From Plakobranchus ocellatus (Eukaryota > Mollusca > Gastropoda > Plakobranchidae), in NCBI GenBank assembly GCA_019648995.1, contig BLXT01002485.1, positions 607,429-627,810 on the forward strand: 20,382 nt of DNA, given 5' to 3'. The position numbers and the translations under genes are program-made. The notes beneath the pieces are model-generated. The model did no database searches and had not been told where the DNA came from. It worked only from the letters and a program-made list of their open reading frames with translations. Below, one piece after another: positions 1 to 9,428 of this stretch. Each line of letters begins with the position of its first letter. The first letter of the stretch is position 1.

Positions 1-770
1 GCATCTTAGTGATTAAATATGTTGGGATTTTTGTGTTCACACAGGGAGATCAATTCAAATTAAACAGATGTTGCTCGTAGTACTTTTTGTTAAAAACAAT
101 CATCATGCTCACAGAATGCAGTTTCAAGCCGTATCAGGCTGATTTGAAATGATTAAGATGTGACTTGCAACTCATTTGGACTGGTCTCAACACATAATAA
201 TGCTACTGACAGGATCAGGTTCTAAGCAGTTTGTGTGATAATGAAACTCATTCTTTTCTCTGACAAGTGACCACATATGATGTCTTGAGATCACTCCCAA
301 GTTGGTGGCGAGTTGCATTTTGAACATCATTCAACCATTCAGTTACCTGCCATGTCATTCTTTACTCTTTCTAATGGTAGAAACTTGATACAGACTTGAG
401 CTAAAAAATAAAAGCAAACTTGGAAATTGTTTTTCTAAAAAGGTGTTATATGTAACGTCATACTTATTATCAAGACAATTCATTTAAGGAGTTTACCAAG
501 ATGTTAAGCTACAAATAACCCAAATGTGAAACATTTACACAATGTTTCTATTAGAGCACAATTGCTTTTTTTTTTTTTAGCCTGTAGCTCCTTTCAAGGA
601 ATGTTGACTGAGACCCCTGATCGCATATACCTTTCAAATACATCATAGTTCATTGTCTAATTTCATTGATCAAAAATAAAGTAAAGACTCAATTGTCCAA
701 ACTGAGATTTCTTTTAAAAGTAAAACTGTGAAAGATTCTGCTAAGCTGTATTTCCCTGTACATTTTGCAG
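1..770 (+). other. MBTPS1: Tail of MBTPS1 upstream intron
   Basis: No exon matching the preceding conserved S1P region was found here, and exon A opens with a split codon, so this stretch is intron. It is AT-rich with a T run near 566-578. No repeats or RNA genes recognised. Confidence 0.8.
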
Positions 771-927
771 GCACCTTGCTAGTGGTGGACCCTGAAGAGG
801 AATACTTCAGCGAGGAGATCACCAAACTGAGGCGTGACATAGACAAGGGCCTCTCACTCATTGTGTTTGCTGACTGGTACAATGTCTCGGTCATGAAGAA
901 GGTCAAGTTTTATGATGAAAACACCAG
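771..927 (+). CDS. MBTPS1: MBTPS1 coding exon A (first in window)
   Basis: Acceptor is cattttgcag at 761-770; donor is gtttgt at 928. Begins with the last two bases of a split Gly codon and ends with two bases of an Arg codon (157 nt). Encodes [16 protein letters not shown] and on to FYDENT, one of the best conserved S1P blocks. The open frame that continues upstream to 728 and past 928 is intron read-through. Confidence 0.96.
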
Positions 928-3900
928 GTTTGTTACACCCGCTTCAATCTTTTTGTTTATGATTGATGGTCTTTATGGTCTTTTAAATTTTCAAACTCTT
1001 GGGGGGGGGGGAGTTCAAACTGCATGGAATCATGGCTGGAAATGGAAACAGTGTGTAGAGGTAATCATTGCTGTTTTGCTGAACACGCAGCAAAGCCAGG
1101 CAACTCAAGAGTTTGAAATCACTGTCAGCAATGTGATTAAGGTATTGATGACCACCGAAGATAACAATATTAACTGCTGCTTTGGGACAGGCAGTTATCA
1201 AGTCCTATAGCACATTGGGTGACATTGATTACTTCCACGGTTGCATTGGGTGGAAGGCAGTTGATACCACAAGTTAAACGTACAAACTTTTATTTCAACT
1301 AAACCAACTACATTTGATGACAAGTGTATCAAACATCTGAAGTGCCTTCTTCATGTTAAGTAAGGGACTTAAGAGGTTTGATATGCCTGCCACCAATTTG
1401 TACCTCACTGAAATAAAAATGTTATAAATAGTTTCATTTAGCAAGTTTTGCGAGTTCTGAGCATTGTCTGCCAGCAGTTTTATCAATTTTTTCCCTAAAA
1501 TTTTTGTTTGCTCTTTAAAATATCTCTGTGCAAATGATGATTTTGGCCCTTGTACATTGAGAGGTAATAGTCGCAGGTAGTGGACTGTGAACTGTCAAGA
1601 ACTGCATTAAATTGTATCCTACTGCATTTACCACTAAGCTGATCTGGGTGACAAGGCCAAAGTAAAGGGACTTGCCTGGCCTGTTTTGTTTTTCACAACA
1701 AAAAAAAAAGCACCCTGAATTAAGGCAAAGACGAGACGCCTTTCTTTTTTTAAAGGCTATAGCCTCTTTTAATAGAAATAAAGTTAACATCCTTGTATGT
1801 TCCATCCCAAAGTTTACCATAGAGCATGAATACATGTATGTATTTTATCCCTGCAGACAATGGTGGATGCCAGACACAGGAGGTTCTAATGTCCCAGCCC
1901 TCAATGAACTGCTGGCCCCTCTAGGCATGGCCTTCAGGTACTCATACTAGCACATTGCTGCTTAGTCTGTGTCTCATTTCTTATTTTGCTTCTTCAAGCT
2001 GTTAGTGTCTTTCTATAGATTATGTGATTTTTTGTCAAATACAAAAGTTTTCTTAAACTGAGAGGGAAATTCTGTCAAGTACAAAAGCTGCCAATCCATT
2101 TTCACTTCCCATGTTTTGAGAGCTTTGTCAAAGTGAAATAAGACCTTTTTTTCTCTGTTTCAGTGACATCGTCTATGAGGGAGATTTTAAAATTGGTGAA
2201 CATGACAGTAAGTTGCCAGTTTCTGATTCTGATTAACTTTTTTTGGACCATCTTTGAAAAAGCTTAAATACCAAATATTTTTGCAGTATTTTCACAAAGG
2301 TATCCTAGGTGTGACCTTTTCTAAACCTTTTATACATGAAGAGGCCTGTAAAAAGTTTCAAAGATTAATTTTCCTCTTCAATTGTGACACTCCATAATTT
2401 AACTCAAATCCATTATAAGTACTCTATACTCTAGTTTTGTGATTGATACATATTCATGCCTGCTTCTGAAATGAAAATCCTCATAATACAATGAATGATA
2501 CAACCAAAGACCAAAGAGTGCAGATGTGTTATTTCTTTTTCAATGGAGCAATGTAACTTGATATTGCAGTTGTTTTGTAAAATTCAAATTGGTTCTTTTT
2601 TTCTTCTGTCTTTATGCTTTTAAAAGTTTTTGACTTAACTCATTAGTAGATTTTTTAAAAATTTGTCAAGAATGTAGGCTATAGAATATGATGATGTTAA
2701 GTCATAATTATGACTAATAATGCCTTGATTCTCCTTCTCCACCATACAGTGTACTATGCATCTGGCACAAGCCTAGCCAAATTTCCAGCTGATGGACTTG
2801 TACTCACTGAGACACTAAAAAATCAAGGTCCGTATGTTTTTACTTTTGTCTCCATTTTATCCTGACATTCTTAAGTATGCAGAGCCACTACATTTTACAG
2901 GGGGGCAAAAATGCCCAGCCTCATCATCTAGATATCAAATAATTGTGAAACCATGACAGTCTCCTTCAAACTCTATGAGAGAAATTTGGGTACAAAATTA
3001 TGAGGATGAAAACAACTGTAACAGTTATCATACGCAGCACTTGATCCTCCAGAGGAATGTGTCTTTGTGTGGTGGCTTTGCTCCTTTTTCATCAACTCTG
3101 CATTGTTTCAGCCATAACTAGGCAAGTTAAGTTATTTCATACAAACCCCTAAGTTATCGGTAGTTGCTGGATACTGACAAAAAGATCAAGAGACTTTCAT
3201 AGATATTGCCTTCTGTTAAAACAAATTATTATGTCTCTATGGGTAGAAAAAGTTTGTCTTCATAATTATTTATTTATATTTACATCCTTCAAATTTAGTA
3301 ATACTTCATTAGATTCCACCTGAATGGAGAGTTTGATAGATTAACAGTCTTAATAGTTCGAATCATGCATATTTCCTCCCCTTTGTTATCTCCTTAAAAT
3401 ATTGAATTTTTTAGCTTGAAACTGTTAATTTTAAAAGTAGTAAGAACATGAGAGATTTTTACAAGGTTTAATTTTATTCAAGCCTTGCTGTACTGTGGTT
3501 TATCGAGTGTTGAATGTATCATAAGTTTTTCTCTCAATGTTTTCATCAGGATTTGAGGTGATGAAAGCGAACATGTGGACGGCAACAGATGTCCCCATAC
3601 TGGGCCTTCACCAGGTGGATTCTGGACCCAGTGCTGGTCGGGTTGCCTTGTATGGGGATTCCAACTGTCTAGACTCCAGCCATATGCAGAAAGGTGGTTA
3701 TACTTTTAGTTTTTGTGTGGTTTTTTTGGTAATACACGATAATTTTGTTTTAACTCATTCTCTGTGCTAATGAGAAATTCAGTATTCGATTTTTTTTTTT
3801 TTAATTTTGTGTAATTATTGGACTTTGTTATTGAATCATCTATGATACTGTGATATAAGGTCCTGACTATTGCACATGTGATTTTGTCCACTTAGGATTT

Positions 3901-6271
3901 GTCCACTTAGAGGTGAGGCATAACTTCTTCTCTAAAGATGGTTTCTTAATTGTCTGTGCAGTATTGACTTCAAAGCCTTGAATTTTAAGAAAAGTGAGAG
4001 AGGGCTTTTCCCTTTCACTGTGAAATTTATGACTGGAAAGTGATGTATGTGATACTGGACAAAATGGTTTGTTTGAGATGATGGACAGAAATTTACAATT
4101 GCTGCAAAAATTTTTATATATGTCTCTTAGAATTAATTTAAATCAATAGTGTGTGGCAAAATGTTATTAACCAAAGCATACGGTCAAAGAGAAAAATTCA
4201 CATTAAAAAAAACAGAGAATCTGGAGGCCTTGAGACCTAAAAATGGTGAAGTCGCAACCTGTGTGTCATACACAGTTGCAATTGAGAGTAAAAATGAGAG
4301 ATGTTAAAATATTAAACATTGAAGTTCTTAACCAGTTTTACACAAATTTGCTTGCTGAGAAAATTTTCGTAAAAGCTGGACCAAATATTACAAGAGACAA
4401 AGTTTGGTATACATGCATAACTTACGTCTATATACATACACACACAAATACAATAGATTTTGAGTAGGTGTTTTTTTATAAAGCTTAAACGTTTTTCACC
4501 AATCTCTGTGACAGATTGTTTCTGGATGTTGAGTGCTTTGCTGGAGTTCACAGCTCATGACTCTCTACCTGCCGTTCTGTCCAGTTTAAAGAAGGTTACA
4601 CTGCCATCATTGTACGATGTGCCAGCAAGGATGGAAGGTACCATTGGCAATCTCAAATCCTCTACATTGAAAAAGAATTAGATTTTTTTTGTCTGAAGTA
4701 ATAGCACTTTCTTTTTTAGTCGTTAAGTTTTTATCCTAATAATAAAAAGATTTCCAAAGAGAAGGTTTCTTATTTTACTTTTGGTAAGGTTATTATCGTG
4801 CCTCATTTTTCTATAAGTATTTTTGGGTTATGCACTATTGGTTAACTTATCTGGGTTTTGTTTAAAACTTATCAGTTCGCAGCTCGCACATTTATAAAGA
4901 TTTGCTCAACATAATATACATTTGTTGACATTGCTCTTTCTAGTGTGTAGTTTTGGTTGTAGTGTGCTAACTTGTGTTGTATTTCTTCTTGCAGGCAATC
5001 ACCTTCAGCGTTATTCAAAAGTCATTGAGGGGACACTTGGAATCCCTCATCCTCGACCTCTGCCCCCATGCCCTAGTAGGCAATGGGCCAAACCACATCC
5101 TATCAACAAGTCTGCTCCAATGTAAGGCTTTATTTCTCTGCTTGTCTTTTGCACTGTTGAATGCAGCTTAGGATGAGAAATATACAAGGGGAATTTCTCG
5201 ATTTGCAGCATTCAAGTTATTTTTACCTGCTCTGTAATAGCTATAGGGTTTTTGTGTGTGATATTCTCCTTAGTGTCTTGTTACTACACACAACTCTTTG
5301 AAAAATAATCTGGAAAATGGGCATGCTAAGTATTGGGTAGGTAAAAAGTGCTTTAAAAAGAAAACATCTAAATACAATATCCTGGTATATTGTGAATTTT
5401 AATGCCTCAGAGAATATCTCAGTCTCAAAATGTCAAAGAGGGCTTGTGGGACAGTGGCTAGCAAACTGCCTGAAATCTGAAGAGACCTTCTTGATGTGTG
5501 TTTGGAAGCCCAGCCAACATCAGTCAAAAAGCCAGATTTCATCATGTTGCGAACACAATCTAGGACACAGCCTCACCAACAGTGCATTATTTGATATTTG
5601 ATTCTTGGTTTTAGGGCATGTTCTTTTGTGTGTATGTGTGTGTTTGTGTCCTTGGTTTTAATATTTTCTATGTAATACTTAGTTGAAAGTGATGAAATTT
5701 TTACGTATCCCCCACCTTACACCCCCTAGAATTGATAAAAAAGAGCCTAATCCAATAGAGAAATTTGTGTTGGCTGTTTGAAGTTTATTGTGATTATTTC
5801 TTCTCTATCTACAGCACTTTGTACCAGCCACAGAAATTGCTGTCAATAGACCTGCAGGGACCCGGAGCCGCTGGTGCTCCCATCCCTTACAACCAAAGGG
5901 CGGCAGATTTAGGCAATATGCTGGGTGGAGCTGATCTAAGTCAGCATCGTAATGGCATTGGTGGAGTAGATACAGACAGAGGTGACTCGAGGATATTTCC
6001 TGGGGAAGACGGTGGACAGCTGCAACTTGTTCAGGATCGTTCATGGTTTCCCGCACTTGCATTTCTTGGTACAGGACTTGTTGTGTTGTTCCTTCTGAAC
6101 CAGTATTACCGTGCTCGGTCGAGGCCCCGGCGGAGGCGGGCTCATCATCATGCTGCTAATCGGCAGTCCCATCAACAGCAACAGCATCATCATCACCATC
6201 AGCCCCGCAAACTGCAACAGCTTTTGGTCTATGGGCCAGGCAGCATGGGTAGCAGAGTGCCAGGGGTTTGA
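771..6271 (+). CDS. MBTPS1: MBTPS1 (site-1 protease), C-terminal eight coding exons, 5'-partial
   Basis: Spliced CDS join(771..927,1857..1937,2164..2207,2750..2827,3550..3693,4515..4637,4995..5121,5815..6271), 1211 nt, about 403 residues including a first Gly codon split with the upstream exon. Every junction has AG/GT borders and restores one frame. The protein matches the C-terminal part of animal S1P/SKI-1, recognised from blocks such as [71 protein letters not shown] and QKLLSIDL. S1P is a Golgi/ER subtilisin-type (kexin-like) membrane serine protease that makes the first cut in SREBP and ATF6 and also processes other precursors. The window holds the post-catalytic lumenal part, a transmembrane helix (about residues 329-350 of this fragment) and a tail of about 53 residues. 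The catalytic triad is upstream and not seen. Vertebrate S1P is about 1050 residues, so roughly 38% is present. Identity is very secure; only the poorly conserved stretches in the last three exons could hide small boundary errors. Confidence 0.96.
928..1856 (+). other. MBTPS1: MBTPS1 intron A-B, with an 11-G homopolymer
   Basis: 929-bp intron, the longest in this part of the gene. It contains a run of eleven G at 1001-1011, and an A run near 1700-1710. The open frames inside show no similarity I recognise and start or end at random with respect to splice sites. Confidence 0.85.
1857..1937 (+). CDS. MBTPS1: MBTPS1 coding exon B
   Basis: 81 nt between acceptor ccctgcag (ends 1856) and donor gtactc (1938). 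The first A completes the Arg codon, then [19 protein letters not shown] follows, very close to vertebrate S1P. Ends with the AG of a split Ser codon. Confidence 0.96.
2164..2207 (+). CDS. MBTPS1: MBTPS1 coding exon C (44-nt microexon-like)
   Basis: Short exon between acceptor tctgtttcag (ends 2163) and donor gtaagt (2208). Completes Ser, encodes [14 protein letters not shown], and leaves the A of a split Met codon. It is too short to be an obvious open frame, but it is required to keep frame and homology between exons B and D. Confidence 0.93.
2750..2827 (+). CDS. MBTPS1: MBTPS1 coding exon D
   Basis: 78 nt after acceptor caccatacag (ends 2749), before donor gtccgt (2828). Encodes (M)[18 protein letters not shown] and on to KNQ, then the first base of a split Gly codon. 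Matches the family's YYASG..IAKFP block. The donor is a non-optimal GTCCGT. Confidence 0.94.
3550..3693 (+). CDS. MBTPS1: MBTPS1 coding exon E
   Basis: 144 nt between acceptor tttcatcag (ends 3549) and donor gtggtt (3694). Encodes [20 protein letters not shown] through [15 protein letters not shown], aligning with the VPILGL and LYGDSNCLD motifs of S1P. Ends with the G of a split Asp codon. Confidence 0.95.
3694..4994 (+). other. MBTPS1: MBTPS1 introns E-F and F-G (3694-4514, 4638-4994)
   Basis: Introns of 821 and 357 bp, separated by exon F. They include a T run at about 3790-3802 and a short CA-rich stretch near 4435-4447. No mobile element or RNA gene recognised. Confidence 0.85.
4515..4637 (+). 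CDS. MBTPS1: MBTPS1 coding exon F
   Basis: 123 nt between acceptor tctgtgacag (ends 4514) and donor gtacca (4638). Starts (D)[14 protein letters not shown], matching the DCFWLLDALL block, then crosses a poorly conserved linker ([20 protein letters not shown]) and ends at RME with the G of a split Gly codon. The linker differs in length and sequence from vertebrates. Confidence 0.93.
4995..5121 (+). CDS. MBTPS1: MBTPS1 coding exon G
   Basis: 127 nt between acceptor tcttcttgcag (ends 4994) and donor gtaagg (5122). Encodes [20 protein letters not shown] then [21 protein letters not shown], matching the HRYSK..PRPLP.CP..WAKP.P.N..AP pattern of S1P. Ends with two bases of a split codon that becomes Ile after splicing. 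Confidence 0.94.
5122..5814 (+). other. MBTPS1: MBTPS1 intron G-H, hosting a SINE-like fragment
   Basis: 693-bp intron. Positions 5441-5515 look tRNA-derived (see separate entry), a TG-rich run lies near 5629-5647, and the last ~50 bp form a normal acceptor region. The open frame at 5392-5601 crosses the SINE-like segment and is not a gene. Confidence 0.82.
5441..5515 (+). mobile_element. Degenerate tRNA-derived SINE head
   Basis: The segment reads like the 5' part of a tRNA-derived SINE: an A-box-like acagtggctagc at 5451-5462 within a D-arm-like context, then an anticodon-arm-like stretch (actgcctgaaatctgaaga), and about 38 bp later a B-box-like gtttggaagcc at 5500-5510, one or two changes from the canonical gttcgaa core. 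It does not fold as an intact tRNA and the B box is decayed, so it should be inactive. The 3' limit and family are not resolved. What is seen is the pair of spaced promoter-like boxes; the SINE call is inference. Confidence 0.45.
5815..6271 (+). CDS. MBTPS1: MBTPS1 terminal coding exon: juxtamembrane region, TM helix, cytosolic tail, stop
   Basis: Acceptor tctatctacag ends at 5814; the TGA stop is at 6269-6271. Encodes [14 protein letters not shown] (conserved QKLLSIDL), a Gly/Asp-rich lumenal juxtamembrane stretch containing RGDS, the hydrophobic helix [17 protein letters not shown], then [10 protein letters not shown] and a tail rich in His and Gln ending RVPGV. Vertebrate S1P has the same order: lumenal stalk, single TM, basic tail. 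The Gln/His content of this tail is unlike the vertebrate tail. The (CAT/CAG)-like repeats here also keep the +1 frame open, a shadow rather than a second gene. Confidence 0.95.
6044..6109 (+). other. MBTPS1: Transmembrane anchor of site-1 protease
   Basis: Encodes a 20-22 residue hydrophobic stretch beginning WFPALAFLG and ending LLNQYY, followed at once by a cluster of Arg ([10 protein letters not shown]). By the positive-inside rule the Arg-rich side faces the cytosol, as expected for a type I membrane protein. It is about 53 residues from the C-terminus. Confidence 0.9.
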
Positions 6272-6640
6272 ATACTGCAGCAGGAGTAAAGAGCAACAGA
6301 CAATTACTATCCCATTATGATATAGGTCAGATTAGATCATTGTGAACTAGAAATAGCTGCAAGTATAAAACAAAAAAATTGTTCTAACAGTACTTGAACT
6401 TAAGTTGAGGGATAATTGCAAATATATAATTTTGTGTTTGTCTCTTTTGAGAGACCAAAAAAAAGATTTCTTCTGTGTGTGGCAAACGGGCAGTGCAATT
6501 CGGAAACTTTACTGAAGCAACTACTTCATGTATTATGATCATCAGTTATATTCAGTTTATGAAGGTGGATTGCTTTATGTTTTGTCTGCAGCTGTGTGTA
6601 TGTGTGCAATAAAGAAGTGAAAGCATGATCAACAAAGGAA
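6272..6640 (+). other. MBTPS1: MBTPS1 proximal 3'UTR
   Basis: Starts directly after the TGA. The first canonical AATAAA is 337 nt downstream of the stop, giving a plausible short 3'UTR of about 350-365 nt. No structure stands out inside it. Confidence 0.6.
6608..6613 (+). promoter_or_regulatory. MBTPS1: Candidate proximal poly(A) signal of MBTPS1
   Basis: Canonical AATAAA, first after the stop codon, preceded by a GT-rich stretch (gctgtgtgtatgtgtgc). A short GT-bearing cttgtgcgcg lies about 40 nt downstream. Other AATAAA copies at 7349, 7385, 8666 and 11284 could be used alternatively. Confidence 0.45.
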
Positions 6641-8616
6641 ACTACTGAAATCTTGTGCGCGATAGCATCAAAAGGCCTATAAATTACAAGCCAAATTTTT
6701 TTTTCGGGGATTCATAAACATCTTCAAAATGAAGTTTTGTGCAAGAATCAGTTTGTGAAGGCAAGGTTTACTTTTCTGAATTGGAGCAATATTTGCTTCA
6801 AGCTGAGCAAGGATGAAGCCTTCTTGCTAACCATTCTACTAAAACCAGATCATCTGATAACTGATTGTGTCCCTTTACCAAGGAATTCTGACAAAATCCA
6901 TCTGTGCCATTCCAGTTGTAATTTTTGCATTCTTTATCTTTTGCTTTTATAGAATTTTTTAAAGATTTATATTTATCATGCTATATATTTCTTTTTCCTT
7001 CCCTTTTCTTTTTCTTGATGAAGTGCAAATCAAAAAGAGAAATCGAGAAAGCATAATCACGATTCCAGTCTCATTTTGAAAAAAGTCATTAGATCTAGTT
7101 TTTGTTTTGTTTAATTTATATCATGAGCACAAATGTTCTTTCTTGTGGACGATAATCTCATGTATATTTGCAAAATTTGAATTTTGACTATATTGTTGAT
7201 GTGATGTGTTTGCATGTTTGTTCATTTGTTTTCCATGCTTGGTCAGTTTTCATGCAGCAAAATCTGTTTTTTTTTTTTTTTTTATCTTCGTTACAAGAAC
7301 TTGAAAATGTTTCTCATCAGAGACATGAAAATTCTCTATCATGGGGAAAATAAAATTGACAAATTAACTCCTGATCATGTAAGTAATAAATCAAACTAGT
7401 CTGCTAGAATCATCTATTTATGTTTGAGAGGAATATTTTGATGAAGCCAATGTTGAACATCGTTAATTGTTTTTTTTTCTATTGAAACCATTCTAGTGTT
7501 TTCCTGTATCATTGATGTTGAGAGCAAATGCAGCTTTGTTCTTATCAAGCGTAAGCTGTAAGTCATGCACATATCTTTGTCTCACAGTCACAGTCAGAGG
7601 GCAGCCAGTCCTCCCTGGGCTGCTTTGCGAGCTGCAATTTTATTGTCCACTTGGATATTTTAGTGAAGACAACAAAATTTCTGTTTGGCCAAGAATGCAT
7701 TTAATTCTGATATTTTGGGGTTTTTTGGCTGTTTGATGAATGATCATTCAGTTTTATGGGGGGGTGGTGAAATGCTTTGTTTGTTTTGCTGTTTGATGAG
7801 TAACCCTAATGTTTGTTTGACATAACTCCTTGCTCTTAAGATTTCTTTAAAGTGGCACTAAGTTGAGAGAATAAGTTAAGGAAATTGGAAACTTAAGGTT
7901 GAATTCATCTGGACAATTTTTATTGACAAGATTCTAACAAAATTTGTAGCAATATAAGCGAAAAGACCATGAAAGAGTATTCACTAGTGTTTTTTTTTTT
8001 TGTTACAGCAGGAGCATCTGTGTATGTATTTTTTAGTGTTGAGTCCAGTATTTTTGCTATTTAGCAGTTTCCAAAATGTATATGTAATTTGCACATTAGA
8101 GTTTTCATTTCTCCTGAAGAAAACAAATCCATTCTGCAACATCTTCAACATGGCAGCCTTCTTCACAGAATGGTGTTCGACTGGTTTTCTTCAGATTTAT
8201 TTTTATACACAGATTATGTTTTTTGTTGTTTTTTTTTTCGATTATGAGAACCTAAAATGCCAAGTCGTCAGGCGTGTGCCATAGAATGCACAGGGATATT
8301 TTGTCTAGAAGTAGACTAAGGCATCTTCAACCGAGTATTATAGTATTGGTATTCACTTTTTTTATTTAAATAGTTACAAAAATCAAATAAAAAACCAGTA
8401 TCATTGATGTAAGACTTTTAATTGTGCTTCTGTTGAAACCTAATAACCTATTTTTTGTTGTTTTGAATTTACCACAGCCTAGGCTTTTGTAAGGGTGGGA
8501 GAAACTACAATTACACCATAATGTTGCAATTTTAAGCTTGTTGCATGGTGAAGATGTGTTTTGCAGTAACCATGGCATTGTTAAGAGAGGAGTTTGAATG
8601 TTGCTACTCGATGCTA

Positions 8617-8632
8617 TGTGTGTGTGTGTGTG
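8617..8632. repeat. (TG)8 microsatellite
   Basis: Perfect TG dinucleotide run of eight units. Confidence 0.9.
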
Positions 8633-8809
8633 AAATGATATGCTTTTACACCACAGCCAATTTTAAATAAATGAGGGCATCTGTAGATGTGTTACTGAAC
8701 CCCTGTCCATGTTGAATCAAAAGCCTGTTGATTGTTGCCTTAACAGCAGGGTGATACGTTACAGTCTTGCTATCTCACCACTGTAATGCCCATGTCTGTC
8801 TGTGGAAAT

Positions 8810-8860
8810 ACTGTCCATGTGTCACTCAATTCCATTTTCAATTGCATTTTCATGGACAGT
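8810..8860 (+). other. Nested inverted repeat / hairpin candidate
   Basis: ACTGTCCATG at 8810-8819 is perfectly complementary to CATGGACAGT at 8851-8860. Inside it, CAATT (8827-8831) pairs with AATTG (8840-8844), closing an 8-nt loop. The result would be a 10-bp stem, an internal loop of 7 and 6 nt, and a 5-bp stem. A further CTGTCCATG at 8703-8711 could compete for the right arm. Function unknown; if transcribed from the plus strand it would be a 3'UTR structure. Confidence 0.5.
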
Positions 8861-9040
8861 TAATTTACTCTTTTTGCTGTTGAAATTTGTGTTGTGTCAT
8901 TTGGTAGTATTATATTATTGATTTCTGTTGATGTTTGAGAATCTTCATGATTGCACCAAAATGTAATTTTATATTTCTTCATCTTGTCAGCATACTTTTA
9001 TCTCTTTCACCATCTCTATCATGCTCTCCTTCCCCCCCAA

Positions 9041-9066
9041 ATATATATATATATATATATATATAT
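9041..9066. repeat. (AT)13 microsatellite
   Basis: Perfect AT dinucleotide run, preceded by a C-rich string at 9032-9038. Confidence 0.92.
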
Positions 9067-9378
9067 TGACCTTATTGTTTTTTTTGCCTCGGAGGGAGAT
9101 CTGAGGGAATCCTTTCTTGTGTAACTAGGAACAAAAATAGGCCTTATTGAGATTACATTGGAGTGGATAAAAATTTCAAACTGAAACAGTTTTAATTATT
9201 CTGAATTGACTTTGTTTATTGAAATTTTTAGAGAGAGGTCGATGGAATGCCTTTTTTTTTTGTGATCTTTTTTTTTTCAGTCTGGTTTGGGTATTTCTCA
9301 TGTTGTCCTGTTCTAATTTGGTTTTATATCCCCCTCAGCTTCTAGCAGTACTTTCACAGAGACAAAAGCTGGGTTAAC

Positions 9379-9428
9379 AGAAGACAACAGAGCCAGGAGA
9401 GAGGCAAGAGAGAGAGAGACAGAGAAAG
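9379..9428. repeat. GA-rich purine tract
   Basis: Strand-asymmetric purine-rich block with an AG dinucleotide core near 9407-9418. Simple-sequence type; no other role visible. Confidence 0.6.

Larger units (their letters stand above)
1938..3549 (+). other. MBTPS1: MBTPS1 introns B-C, C-D and D-E (1938-2163, 2208-2749, 2828-3549)
   Basis: Three introns of 226, 542 and 722 bp, separated by exons C and D. All are AT-rich and end in pyrimidine-rich acceptors. An AU-rich TTATTTATTTA string lies near 3267-3277 in the third. Nothing else recognisable. Confidence 0.85.

Noticed and set aside
728-1210. 160-codon open frame taken as a complete gene
   Set aside because: Only 771-927 is coding; the rest is intron read-through on both sides of AG/GT borders, and the 5' codon is not a plausible start.
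3352-3366. agttcgaatcatg, resembling a tRNA B box
   Set aside because: The flanking bases do not form a T-arm stem and no A box or acceptor stem is found at the right distance.
6111-6320. 69-codon open frame overlapping the MBTPS1 last exon in another frame
   Set aside because: Open because of CAT/CAG-type repeats; the MBTPS1 frame has homology, a TM helix and a basic tail, whereas this one has no support.
9041-9066. AT repeat as a promoter TATA element
   Set aside because: It is a simple dinucleotide microsatellite with no associated start site or coding region.
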